Assembly (NCBI GenBank): GCA_021779955.1
Contig: JAJXZS010000010.1
Location: forward strand, 1 to 48,009
Length of the DNA: 48,009 nucleotides
Reading direction: 5' to 3'
From: Chloroflexota bacterium
GTDB lineage: Bacteria > Chloroflexota > Anaerolineae > Anaerolineales > Anaerolineaceae
The position numbers were made by a program, and so were the translations under genes. The notes beneath the pieces were generated by a model. It searched no databases, was not told where the DNA came from, and saw only the letters and a program-made list of their open reading frames with translations. This document shows, in pieces, positions 15,049 to 23,726 of this stretch. Every line of letters begins with the position of its first letter. Position 1 is the stretch's first letter.

Positions 15049-17274
15049 TTAACCATCGAGCCGTTGCAGGCGAAGTAATTGTGCATTGATGGCGACGATG
15101 ATCGTGCTGATCGACATCAGCAGGGCGCCTACAGCCGGCGAAAGCAAAAAACCGACGGGCGCCAAGACGCCTGCAGCCAGCGGGATTGCCACAACGTTAT
15201 ACCCGGCCGCCCAGCCCAGGTTCTGATTCATCTTCCGGTAGCTCGCCTTGCTGAGCCTCAGCGTTCTGACCACATCCTGGGGATTGTTCTTTACCAGGAT
15301 GATCCCCGCTGATTCGACGGCAACATCCGTACCGCTGCCAATGGCGATTCCCACATCCGCCCGGGTGAGCGCCGGGGCATCATTGACGCCATCGCCGACC
15401 ATGGCCACGATATGACCCTGCTTCTGAAGCTCGATGATCTTCTGGTCCTTGTTCTCAGGCAGCACTTCCGCAAAAAAGGTGTCAATGCCAAGTTCGCCCG
15501 CCACCGCTTTTGCCACCGCCTGGCTATCACCTGTGAGCATGGCGACCCGCACACCCATTTCGTGCAGGCTCTGGATCGCCGCTTTGCTTTCAGGCCGGAT
15601 AACATCCGCCAGTGCCAGCGATGCTACCGCCTGCCCCGCACGTACCAGGTGAACCACGCTTTGCCCCTTCGAATTGGATTCGCGCTCGAATTTCGTCAGC
15701 GCTTCCGGTAGAGATAGATTGAGGGTTTCCAACAATCGCGGCCCGCCCACGTATACAGGTTGACCGTCGATTTCAGCCTGGGCACCACGCCCTTCGATTG
15801 CCTTGAAATCGACCGCCTGGGGCAGGTTCACCCCGCGTTCTTTGGCAGACCGGAGGATGCCCTGAGCAATTGTGTGCTCCGAATCGCTTTCGACAGACGC
15901 AGCCAATGCCAACGCATCGGCGTCGCTGATCGCTCCATCCGTGGCAATGCCCACCACCCCAAACCGGCCTTCCGTCAGCGTTCCGGTCTTGTCGAAGACC
16001 ACTATATCGATCAGGCGCGCCTTCTCCAGCGCCAGGCGGTCGCGAATCAGGATGCCGTTCGCTGCCCCCATCCCGGTGGTGATCGAAACGACCAGCGGAA
16101 TGGCCAGGCCAAGCGCATGCGGGCAGGCAATCACCAGGACAGTAGCCACGCGTTCGATCACCTGCACATTGAACCCGACCGCAATGGTCCAGGCAATGGC
16201 AGTAATCACTGCCACCCCAAGAGCAATGTAGAACAACCACCCGGCAGCCCGATCTGCCAGCACCTGGGTGTTGCTTTTGCTTTCCTGTGCCTGCTTGACC
16301 AGGCGCATGATTCCCGCCAACGCGGATTCGTCGCCGGTTGCGGTCACTCTGACGCGCAAGCTGCCGCTCCCGTTGATCGAGCCGCCAATGACCCTGGCGC
16401 CTTTAGCCTTCTCCACCGGCTTCGACTCACCCGAAATCATTGCTTCGTTTACCGCTGAAGTCCCATCCACGATCTCGCCATCTGCGGGAATGCTCGCTCC
16501 GGGCCGCACAAGCAGCAGATCGCCTTTGACCAGTTCCATCGTGCGCACCGGGGTGATACTTCCATCCGCTGCGATCTTTTCTGCCATATCAGGCATCAAT
16601 TTGGCCAGGGCATCGAGCGCTCCCGACGCCTGGCGAATACTGCGCATCTCCAGCCAATGACCCAAAAGCATGATATCGATCAGGGTCACCAGTTCCCAGA
16701 AGAAATCCATCGTCTGCGGGATAAACAAAGTCGCTGCGCTATAAACGAACGCCACCGAGATCGCCAGCGAGATCAGCGTCATCATTCCCGGCTTGCGGTT
16801 TCGGATTTCAGGTATCGCCATCTGGATGAATGGCACGCCGCCGTAAAGAAACACCACCAGCGAGAAGAAAGGCGAAATCCAGGTGGATCCCGGGAATGCG
16901 GGCATGTGAAATCCCAGCAGGCTCTGCAATCCCTGGGAATAGAGCAGCGCAGGGATCGAAAGGATCAGCGACACCCAAAACCGCCTTCTGAACATCTGCT
17001 CGTGGCCTGTGTGGTCTACGTGGGCGGCATGTTCTCCGCCCATGGGCATGGCCATGCCCGCCATGCTTTCGTGATTCATCCCCTGCATTTCATGCCTGTG
17101 AGCATCGTGTTCCATGGGCATTTCGCGCATCGCGCCTTCGCGGTGTTCCTGGCCGGCCTTTTCCGGCATGGGTTGACCGCCATGATCACCGGTCATGGTT
17201 CCACCGTCGTCGCGATCATGCATGTGTTTCATCGATGAGTCGTTTTCCGAATTCTTTTCCTCCATAGGTTCCAT
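15049..17274 (-). CDS. Copper-transporting P1B-type ATPase, CPH (CopB-like) subtype with His/Met-rich N-terminus
   Basis: A 741-residue heavy-metal pump. The membrane metal site is CPH (Cys384-Pro-His386 in [11 protein letters not shown]), the mark of the CopB-like P1B-3 group. Other motifs: actuator ISGES, phosphorylation [13 protein letters not shown] in the nucleotide-binding domain where most P1B pumps have [14 protein letters not shown], and a last-helix pattern [12 protein letters not shown]. No CxxC metal-binding domain is present. Instead the first 95 or so residues are a disordered stretch full of His and Met ([29 protein letters not shown]), a likely copper-binding tail. The ATG at 17274 is chosen for the AAGGAAGAAGGT site before it; the frame stays open 20 codons further up. 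A role in copper export or homeostasis is likely. It is not linked to a regulator here. Confidence 0.9.
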   Translation of the reverse strand: MEPMEEKNSENDSSMKHMHDRDDGGTMTGDHGGQPMPEKAGQEHREGAMREMPMEHDAHRHEMQGMNHESMAGMAMPMGGEHAAHVDHTGHEQMFRRRFWVSLILSIPALLYSQGLQSLLGFHMPAFPGSTWISPFFSLVVFLYGGVPFIQMAIPEIRNRKPGMMTLISLAISVAFVYSAATLFIPQTMDFFWELVTLIDIMLLGHWLEMRSIRQASGALDALAKLMPDMAEKIAADGSITPVRTMELVKGDLLLVRPGASIPADGEIVDGTSAVNEAMISGESKPVEKAKGARVIGGSINGSGSLRVRVTATGDESALAGIMRLVKQAQESKSNTQVLADRAAGWLFYIALGVAVITAIAWTIAVGFNVQVIERVATVLVIACPHALGLAIPLVVSITTGMGAANGILIRDRLALEKARLIDIVVFDKTGTLTEGRFGVVGIATDGAISDADALALAASVESDSEHTIAQGILRSAKERGVNLPQAVDFKAIEGRGAQAEIDGQPVYVGGPRLLETLNLSLPEALTKFERESNSKGQSVVHLVRAGQAVASLALADVIRPESKAAIQSLHEMGVRVAMLTGDSQAVAKAVAGELGIDTFFAEVLPENKDQKIIELQKQGHIVAMVGDGVNDAPALTRADVGIAIGSGTDVAVESAGIILVKNNPQDVVRTLRLSKASYRKMNQNLGWAAGYNVVAIPLAAGVLAPVGFLLSPAVGALLMSISTIIVAINAQLLRLQRLDG

Positions 17275-17496
17275 CTGTGACCTTCTTCCTTTGGATCGTG
17301 GCCTTGAGATTCCACGCATCCTGGTAAGATGCAATCCCCGCGCATAAGTGCGAACCGGCTGTTCGACACATTCATTCTATTGACAGTAGATTAAAAATCG
17401 GTTTGAACGATGGAGATCTTCATCCATATCCTTCATAAACAGGCGGATACTTCCTTTGAATTTATCTGCAAATGGAAATTCATCATTTTGTATTTG

Positions 17497-17502
17497 TATA
17501 AT
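17497..17502 (+). promoter_or_regulatory. Likely -10 of the transsulfuration gene
   Basis: TATAAT at 17497-17502, 40 bases before the start at 17543. A clear -35 is not visible at the usual distance. Confidence 0.45.
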
Positions 17503-17542
17503 GAAATCGGCAATTCTTTTCATCACGTGAAAGGAGCACGAA

Positions 17543-18709
17543 ATGCCGCACAAACCTGAATTGGAGACTTTGGCAATCCACGCCGGCCAGGAACCTGATC
17601 CGACCACGGGCGCGGTGATCACCCCCATCTATCAAACATCCACGTATGCACAGGAATCCGTCGGCGTCACCCGCGGCTTCGATTACAGCCGCACGGCAAA
17701 TCCCACGCGCCTCGCCCTCGAAAAGTGCATCGCTGAGTTGGAAGCCCAGAAACTAGACCAACCCGCCTACGGATTGGCTTTTTCTTCAGGCATGGCTGCC
17801 ATCGACACTCTGCTCCGCCTGGTGAAGCCCGGGGAGCATGTCATTGCCTCGAACGATGTCTACGGCGGCACATTTCGCCTGTTCGATAAAGTGTTGAAAG
17901 AGTTCGGGCTTGCTTTCTCGTACGCCGATGTAAGCCAGCCGGATGTCGTTCAAATGGCTTTACGGCCTGAAACTCGCCTGGTTTGGTTGGAAACGCCCAC
18001 CAATCCGATGCTCAAGATTGCCGACATTTCCGAGATTTCGGCAAGGGTCAAGAAATATTCACCCCTGATCAAGATTGCCGTCGATAACACGTTTGCTTCC
18101 CCCTACCTCCAGCAGCCGCTCAGCCTTGGTGCAGATTTTGTCATCCATTCGAGCACAAAATACCTTGGCGGTCATTCTGATGTGGTTGGCGGCGCCATCG
18201 TGGCTAAAGATTGGGCATCTTTCGAGATGCTTAAATTCCTTCAGAATGCAGTTGGCGCAGTCCCAGGTCCCATGGATTGCTGGCTCGTCCTGCGCGGCAT
18301 CAAAACGCTTGCCCTGCGCATGGACCGTCATTCTTCGAACGCCATGAAAATCGCATTATTCCTTGAAGGGCGGCCGCAGATCGAAAAGGTTATTTATCCC
18401 GGGCTGGAGAGTCATCCCGGTCACGAGGTAGCCAAAAGCCAGATGCGCCTGTTCGGCGGCATGATCTCAGTCATCTTCAAGGGAGGCGGAGCAGCCGCGC
18501 ACAAGTTCGCCGAATCCACCCAGATTTTCACGCTTGGTGAAAGCCTTGGCGGCGTCGAATCGCTCATCGAAGTGCCCGCGGCAATGACCCACACGTCCGT
18601 CACGGGCAGCCCGCTGGAAGTGCCTGAAGGTCTCGTTCGCCTTTCAGTCGGTATCGAAAACATCGACGATTTGATGGACGACCTGGCCCAGGCCCTTAAA
18701 AAGGTCTAG
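17543..18709 (+). CDS. Cystathionine gamma-lyase / gamma-synthase (Cys/Met metabolism PLP enzyme)
   Basis: A 388-residue PLP enzyme of the Cys/Met metabolism family that makes or breaks the gamma bond of cystathionine. Motifs: YSRTANPTR near residue 49, AFSSGMAAI at 79, VWLETPTNP at 147, DNTFASPY at 181, and the PLP lysine Lys206 in HSSTKYLGGHSDVVGG. Length is normal. AAGGAG precedes the ATG. It meets the cystathionine beta-synthase gene tail to tail with 11 bases between. That pairing favours the reverse transsulfuration direction (homocysteine to cysteine), so gamma-lyase is more likely than gamma-synthase; sequence alone does not separate the two. Confidence 0.9.
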   Translation: MPHKPELETLAIHAGQEPDPTTGAVITPIYQTSTYAQESVGVTRGFDYSRTANPTRLALEKCIAELEAQKLDQPAYGLAFSSGMAAIDTLLRLVKPGEHVIASNDVYGGTFRLFDKVLKEFGLAFSYADVSQPDVVQMALRPETRLVWLETPTNPMLKIADISEISARVKKYSPLIKIAVDNTFASPYLQQPLSLGADFVIHSSTKYLGGHSDVVGGAIVAKDWASFEMLKFLQNAVGAVPGPMDCWLVLRGIKTLALRMDRHSSNAMKIALFLEGRPQIEKVIYPGLESHPGHEVAKSQMRLFGGMISVIFKGGGAAAHKFAESTQIFTLGESLGGVESLIEVPAAMTHTSVTGSPLEVPEGLVRLSVGIENIDDLMDDLAQALKKV

Positions 18710-18729
18710 ACAGCAGCTTTCTACCTTTT
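18698..18729. terminator. Possible bidirectional terminator at the convergent transsulfuration pair
   Basis: AAAAGGT-AGA and TCT-ACCTTTT form a stem with a two-base bulge that spans both stop codons; a T-rich stretch follows on the plus strand. Weaker than the other terminators in the window. Confidence 0.35.
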
Positions 18730-20166
18730 CTTCTTGCCGGTAAGGTAATCGATCACGTCGATCATGGTCAGGATACTGAGTGGATGGTTTTCTTCATCCA
18801 CCACGATGATCGTTTTATGCTTTTCGATAAACGGCAGGACGCTCTCAAGGCTGTCCTCGCGTTTGACGTCCATCACCGTCGGGTCGACGATGAAGGCAAT
18901 GCTCTCCTGGGGGTCGTATTGCTGCTTCTGATTCATCACATGTTTGAGCACTTCCGTCTCGCTGATGATCCCCGCAAGCGCGCCTGTCTCATCCACGACA
19001 GGGATCTGGGAGATGTCGAAGCGGTTCATCTTCTCGACTACCTGTTGAATGGCATCGCTCACCTTCACGGTCACGAGCGGAATCTTGGGCTCCCGCGCCA
19101 GCAGCGTTCCGACGGTAGGCCCATCCGGCTTTTCAGGCAGAAAGCCGTTCTCGCGCATCCAGTTGTCGTCGAAGACCTTCGAGAGATACCGGTCGCCTGA
19201 ATCCGGCAGAATGACCACTGCCACCTGGCCTGGCTCCAATTCGCTCACAAGCTGTGAGCGGCCCAGCGCCGCTACGGCCGAACCGGATGAGCCGCCGGCA
19301 AACAGCCCTTCCTCAACGACCAGCCGCCTGGTCATCTGAAAAGATTCCAGGTCGTCCACTTGCACCACCTCGTCTACGAGCTTGAGGTCCAGCGTCGGCG
19401 GCAGGAAGTCTTCACCAATTCCTTCGATCTTGTAGGTTTTTGGGTGAGCATCCGAAGGTTCATGACCGAGCTTCCAGCTTTCATAAAGCAGCGAACCCTG
19501 GATGTCCACGCCTACGATCCTGACTGCGGGGTTCTGTTCCTTCAAATACCTGGCTGTGCCCGTGATCGTTCCACCCGTACCCATCCCCGCTACGAGCACA
19601 TCGATCTTTCCGCCGGTCTGTGCCCAGATTTCAGGTCCTGTGGTTCGATAATGAGCTTCAGGATTGGCGGGATTGCGATATTGATCCGCCAGGATGCTGT
19701 TTGGAGTGTCTTGCACGATCTTTTCGGCGACCCTGTAATTGCTGCGCGGGTCGTCAGGCGCAACCGCGGCCGGTGTGATCACCACCTTTGCGCCGAACGC
19801 CCGCAGATAGCGGATTTTCTCCTCGCTCATCTTGTCGGGCAGCACGAAGATGCATTTATACCCCTTGACCGCGGCCGCCATCGCCAGCCCGGCGCCCGTG
19901 TTCCCCGAAGTTGCCTCGACGATGGTTCCGCCCGGCTTGAGCTTGCCACTGCGCTCTGCCGCTTCGATGATATACGCGCCAACCCGGTCCTTGGCCGACC
20001 CCGCAGGGTTGAGATACTCGAGTTTGGCGTACACCTCGGCATGAACGTTCGATGGAAGCACACGGTTCAGCCGCACCAGGGGCGTGTTCCCGATTGCCTC
20101 AAGGACGGTATTGTATGTACCCAATTTTCTTTCTTCGACAAAGCCTATACTCTCGTGACGATTCAT
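18721..20166 (-). CDS. Cystathionine beta-synthase with C-terminal CBS domains
   Basis: A 481-residue PLP enzyme that condenses serine (or O-acetylserine) with homocysteine to cystathionine. The fold-type II catalytic core spans residues 15-330: PLP lysine Lys59 in NPAGSAKDR, SGNTGAGLA for the substrate carboxylate, and GMGTGGTITGTARYL for the PLP phosphate. Residues about 345-475 form a CBS pair, the regulatory module that binds S-adenosylmethionine in the animal enzyme. No heme-binding N-terminal extension is present. This separates it from plain cysteine synthase, which lacks CBS domains. The ATG at 20166 has GAGG nine bases before. It lies convergent with cystathionine gamma-lyase, giving a complete route from homocysteine to cysteine. 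Confidence 0.92.
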   Translation of the reverse strand: MNRHESIGFVEERKLGTYNTVLEAIGNTPLVRLNRVLPSNVHAEVYAKLEYLNPAGSAKDRVGAYIIEAAERSGKLKPGGTIVEATSGNTGAGLAMAAAVKGYKCIFVLPDKMSEEKIRYLRAFGAKVVITPAAVAPDDPRSNYRVAEKIVQDTPNSILADQYRNPANPEAHYRTTGPEIWAQTGGKIDVLVAGMGTGGTITGTARYLKEQNPAVRIVGVDIQGSLLYESWKLGHEPSDAHPKTYKIEGIGEDFLPPTLDLKLVDEVVQVDDLESFQMTRRLVVEEGLFAGGSSGSAVAALGRSQLVSELEPGQVAVVILPDSGDRYLSKVFDDNWMRENGFLPEKPDGPTVGTLLAREPKIPLVTVKVSDAIQQVVEKMNRFDISQIPVVDETGALAGIISETEVLKHVMNQKQQYDPQESIAFIVDPTVMDVKREDSLESVLPFIEKHKTIIVVDEENHPLSILTMIDVIDYLTGKKKR

Positions 20167-20406
20167 TATTCATAACCTCTAAAAATACCTGCTTAAAAAG
20201 AAACGACCGGCATGATGCCCGAAATATGTCTCCGCGGGGATACTGCCTGCCGTCTCGAATTGCGTTTTTCACTCAGGATGCGCAACAAGGCGGTCAGCGC
20301 AGACCCCGCCTGTGACATGTGCAATTTTGAATAAAGACTAAATCTACCATAATAGTTGCCTATTTTCATTTCAGAGTATATCACAAAGCGGCTCATTTTC
20401 CTGCTT

Positions 20407-20412
20407 TATAAT
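20407..20412 (+). promoter_or_regulatory. Likely -10 of the M1 peptidase gene
   Basis: TATAAT at 20407-20412, 33 bases before the ATG at 20445. The -35 region is weak. Confidence 0.4.
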
Positions 20413-20444
20413 AGAGGCACTCCAATCGAAAGGCGATCCCATCC

Positions 20445-21992
20445 ATGCGCACGAATCGTCCGGCTCGCTTCGGAACCGCAATTTCGCTCCTGCTCATCCT
20501 TGCCTTTTTCGCCGCAGGCTGTACCAGCCCAGCGCTGGCGACTTCTGCAAACCCCACAGTACCGCCTGCCTTTCCAACCCAGGCTCCTGCCACCGATTCT
20601 CCGGCTGCGCCAACTGCACAAGAGACAATTCTGCCCACCCCAACGAATACCGCAATTCCTCAATTGCCGCTGACCCAATACCAGCTTGACGTCCAATTCG
20701 ACTACACCAACCATCTCGTTTCAGTCGCCGAAGTGATTTCCATCACCAACCGCTGGCAGGAGCCGCTCACGTCCCTGGTTCTGGACATCGAAGCGAACGA
20801 ATACCCTGGCGTCTTCGTTCTCGATTCGCTGGCACTTGACGATGGCACACTCCTCTCACAAGCTGATTTCACGCTTGCCGACAACCGCATGGAGATCCCC
20901 CTTTCCACCCCCTTGATGCCTGATAGCTCGCTGACGCTGAGCTTGAACTACCGGCTGAACCTGCCTGCCATTCCTGAAGCGAGCCCTTACTTGCGGCCAG
21001 ATCCTTTCGGCTACAGCGCGCGGCAAACCAACCTGGTCAACTGGTATCCGTACCTGGCCGCTTACAACCCGGGCAGCGGTTGGCTGATGCACCCCGTGTA
21101 TGCGTTTGGCGAGCATGAAGTCTATGACGCAGCCGATTACAGCGTGAATCTCGAGCTCATCAATGCCCCGGCAGACCTCAAAATCGCAGCCAGCGCTCCC
21201 GCTGAAGTACCGGCGGATCAGCCGGATATGCTCCATTATTCGCTTCCGAAAGCGCGTACGTTCGTCTTTTCCGCTTCTCCCATCTATGAGACAGCTACCA
21301 GGGTCGTCGGCAGCACGACGGTCACATCCTACACCTTCCCCTGGGACGCCTCGACGGGCGAAGCCGCGCTGGATGCAACAGCCCGGGCGCTGGCGCTTTA
21401 TGACGACCTCTTCGGGCCATATGACCGTCCGACGTTGAACGTTGTCGAAGCCGATTTTCTGGACGGCATGGAATATGACGGCCTTTACTTTCTAAGCAAT
21501 GGTTTCTACAACCTCTACGATGGCACTCCATCCGGTTATTTAACTGCCATTGCGGTGCATGAAACGGCTCATCAGTGGTGGTATGGAAAGGTTGGCAGCG
21601 ACCAGGCGCTGGAGCCCTGGCTCGACGAAGCCATGGCCACATACTCCGAAAAGCTCTATTACGAGCACGCCGCTCCCGGCGCCCTTGACTGGTGGCAGTC
21701 CCTTCGCATCGATTACTATGGCCCGCAGGGGATGATCAACCTGCCTGTCTCGGAATATCGCTATTACGAGCCATATCGCAACGCCGTCTACCTGAACGGC
21801 GCAACCTTCCTGCAAGGGCTGCGCGATCTCATCGGAGACGATGCCTTCTTTGGCTTCCTCAAAGATTACGCCACGAAGTACGCGTATCAGCGCGTCACCA
21901 CGAAAGACTTCTTCGACACTTTGAGAGAGCACACTTCGGCTGATCTCTCCCCGCTGATTGCCCAATATTTCGACCCTTCTCTGTATCCTTAA
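20445..21992 (+). CDS. M1-family zinc metallopeptidase lipoprotein
   Basis: A 515-residue exported peptidase. The N-terminus is a lipoprotein signal (hydrophobic LLLILAFFAAGC, lipobox Cys near 26) followed by a Thr/Pro/Ala-rich linker of about 45 residues, so it should be tethered outside the membrane. The gluzincin site is HETAH at 372-376 followed by Glu395 in WLDEAMATY, the HExxH-x18-E spacing of M1 aminopeptidases. Upstream, GMEYDGLYFL takes the place of the GAMEN exopeptidase motif and keeps only its core, so aminopeptidase activity is less certain. The N-terminal beta domain and a shortened C-terminal helical part fit a compact M1 protein. Two hairpins follow the stop. Confidence 0.87.
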   Translation: MRTNRPARFGTAISLLLILAFFAAGCTSPALATSANPTVPPAFPTQAPATDSPAAPTAQETILPTPTNTAIPQLPLTQYQLDVQFDYTNHLVSVAEVISITNRWQEPLTSLVLDIEANEYPGVFVLDSLALDDGTLLSQADFTLADNRMEIPLSTPLMPDSSLTLSLNYRLNLPAIPEASPYLRPDPFGYSARQTNLVNWYPYLAAYNPGSGWLMHPVYAFGEHEVYDAADYSVNLELINAPADLKIAASAPAEVPADQPDMLHYSLPKARTFVFSASPIYETATRVVGSTTVTSYTFPWDASTGEAALDATARALALYDDLFGPYDRPTLNVVEADFLDGMEYDGLYFLSNGFYNLYDGTPSGYLTAIAVHETAHQWWYGKVGSDQALEPWLDEAMATYSEKLYYEHAAPGALDWWQSLRIDYYGPQGMINLPVSEYRYYEPYRNAVYLNGATFLQGLRDLIGDDAFFGFLKDYATKYAYQRVTTKDFFDTLREHTSADLSPLIAQYFDPSLYP

Positions 21993-21998
21993 AAACAA

Positions 21999-22015
21999 AG
22001 CGCCATGCTGGCGCT
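21999..22015 (+). terminator. Short hairpin after the M1 peptidase gene
   Basis: AGCGCC/GGCGCT six-base stem with a five-base loop and a weak T-rich tail (CTTTACTT). It may work together with the stronger hairpin downstream. Confidence 0.4.
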
Positions 22016-22034
22016 CTTTACTTCGTCACCAATC

Positions 22035-22063
22035 AGAAGCCTGCCTTGCGGCAGGCTTCTTTA
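22035..22063 (+). terminator. Strong hairpin after the M1 peptidase gene
   Basis: Perfect 11-bp stem AGAAGCCTGCC/GGCAGGCTTCT (22035-22045 with 22050-22060), loop TTGC, followed by a short TTTA-type tail on the plus strand. Confidence 0.65.
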
Positions 22064-22097
22064 GTGAAAAACCCTCAGGCCCGTCAGTCTGAATGGT

Positions 22098-23714
22098 TTA
22101 ACCCAACAACGCCTTCAACCAGAGATACTGGTATGGTTCCAACGCAAGCAAAAGCTTGCTTTCATCTTCATTGTACTGCCTTGAGGTAAACAAATCCACA
22201 TAATTGGCCGCACGCGTTACCGGCACTTCGAGATGCAGGACGGTATCGCTCAAGTTGTGAACCGCCAATATCGTTTCGTTTTCACTCTCGCGCCGGAAGA
22301 CTGCGCTTCTCGCCTCATGGCAATCGATCCATGTGAAATTGTGGGTACTGAACACTGTGTGATCATGGCGCAAGGCAATCATCTTCTGAATCACATGCCA
22401 CAATGAACCGGGTTCCTTTTCCGCTGCCTCCACATTGACCCTTGAAGGCGCGTATTCGGGCTGGCTGATGATCCGTGAGTAAAGCTGGCCTGCGGTAGAA
22501 AATCCAGCGTTATTGCCGCTCGTCCATTGCATGGGGGTTCTAAGCCCGTTGCGATCGTAGAGCGTGACATCATCACCCATGCCGATCTCGTCGCCATAGT
22601 ACAGGAAGGGCGAGCCAGGCAACGAGAAGAGGAGTGAATGTGCCAGTTCGATCTTGCGCCTGTCGTTATCGAGCAGGGGCGCCAGGCGGCGCCGGATGCC
22701 CAGGTTCAGGCGGTAGCGCCTGTCCGCGGAATATTCGCTCCACATGAACTGGCGCTCCTCTTCAGAGACCATTTCCAGCGTCAGCTCGTCGTGATTGCGC
22801 AGGAATGTGCCCCACTGGCAGCTTGCCGGTATGGACGGCAGTTGCTCCATCGCCCAACGGATCGGCGCAGAATCCGCCTTTTTCATCGCCATATAGATGC
22901 GCGGCATCAATGGGAAATCGAAGGCAACCTGAAACTCATCTCCTCGGCCGAGATACTTCACCACATCCTTCGGCCATTGGTTGGCTTCGCAGATGAGCAC
23001 CTTACCTGGAACCTCGCGGTCGACGAATGCCCGCAACTGCTTCAGAATGGCATGGGTTTCAGGCAGATTCTCGCAACTCGTACCATCGCGTTCGATCAGG
23101 TAAGGCACGGCATCCACCCTGAAGCCGTCGATACCCATTTCCAGCCAGTATTCGACGATTTTGAACATCTCATCGATCACGGCCGGATTGTCGTAGTTCA
23201 AATCAGGCTGGTGCGAATAGAAACGGTGCCAGTAATATTCTTGCGTCGCCTCGTTCCAGGTCCAATTCGATATTTCGGTGTCCAGGAAGATGATGCGGGC
23301 ATCAAGGTACTTTTGGTCCGTCTCGCTCCAAACAAAGTAGTCGTGGTATGGCGATTGACGATCTTCGCGGGCAGCCTTGAACCAGGGATGCTGATCGGAC
23401 GTGTGATTCATTACCAGGTCCATGATTACCCTGATGTGGCGGTTGTGGGCTTCCTGCAGCAGGTTCGCGAATTGATCTACGCTTCCATAGACTGGATTGA
23501 TCTTCCGGTAATCCGAAATATCGTAACCCCCATCGCGCATTGGCGATTCGTAGATGGGCAGCAGCCAAAGGCAATCAATGCCGAGCGATGCAAAATAGTC
23601 CAGTTTTTGCGTCAGCCCGGCAAGATCGCCAACTCCGTCTCCATTGCTATCGTAGAAGGCTTGAACTGACACTTCATAGAAAACCGATTTTTGATACCAA
23701 TACTGATCGACCAT
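22098..23714 (-). CDS. treS: Trehalose synthase (maltose alpha-glucosyltransferase), GH13
   Basis: A 538-residue GH13 enzyme that interconverts maltose and trehalose in the cytoplasm. The start WYQKSVFYEVSVQAFYDSNG, and then DGVGDLAGLTQKLDY, GGYDISDYR, MDLVMNHTS and PYHDYFVWS, are TreS-type sequence. Catalytic residues are Asp201 (GFRVDAV), Glu243 (ICEANQ) and Asp309 (RNHDE). No maltokinase domain is fused. No signal peptide. The gene is last in the minus-strand unit of a sugar ABC importer, 12 bases after the MalG-like permease, so the importer probably handles trehalose or maltose. The ribosome site is weak, suggesting translational coupling. Other GH13 activities (for example oligo-1,6-glucosidase) are less likely. 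Confidence 0.93.
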   Translation of the reverse strand: MVDQYWYQKSVFYEVSVQAFYDSNGDGVGDLAGLTQKLDYFASLGIDCLWLLPIYESPMRDGGYDISDYRKINPVYGSVDQFANLLQEAHNRHIRVIMDLVMNHTSDQHPWFKAAREDRQSPYHDYFVWSETDQKYLDARIIFLDTEISNWTWNEATQEYYWHRFYSHQPDLNYDNPAVIDEMFKIVEYWLEMGIDGFRVDAVPYLIERDGTSCENLPETHAILKQLRAFVDREVPGKVLICEANQWPKDVVKYLGRGDEFQVAFDFPLMPRIYMAMKKADSAPIRWAMEQLPSIPASCQWGTFLRNHDELTLEMVSEEERQFMWSEYSADRRYRLNLGIRRRLAPLLDNDRRKIELAHSLLFSLPGSPFLYYGDEIGMGDDVTLYDRNGLRTPMQWTSGNNAGFSTAGQLYSRIISQPEYAPSRVNVEAAEKEPGSLWHVIQKMIALRHDHTVFSTHNFTWIDCHEARSAVFRRESENETILAVHNLSDTVLHLEVPVTRAANYVDLFTSRQYNEDESKLLLALEPYQYLWLKALLG

Positions 23715-23726
23715 AGAACTCTGTGT

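Noticed and set aside
17335-17542. SAM riboswitch or T-box before the transsulfuration gene
   Set aside because: No kink-turn, pseudoknot or T-box sequence pattern could be found in the 208-base gap.
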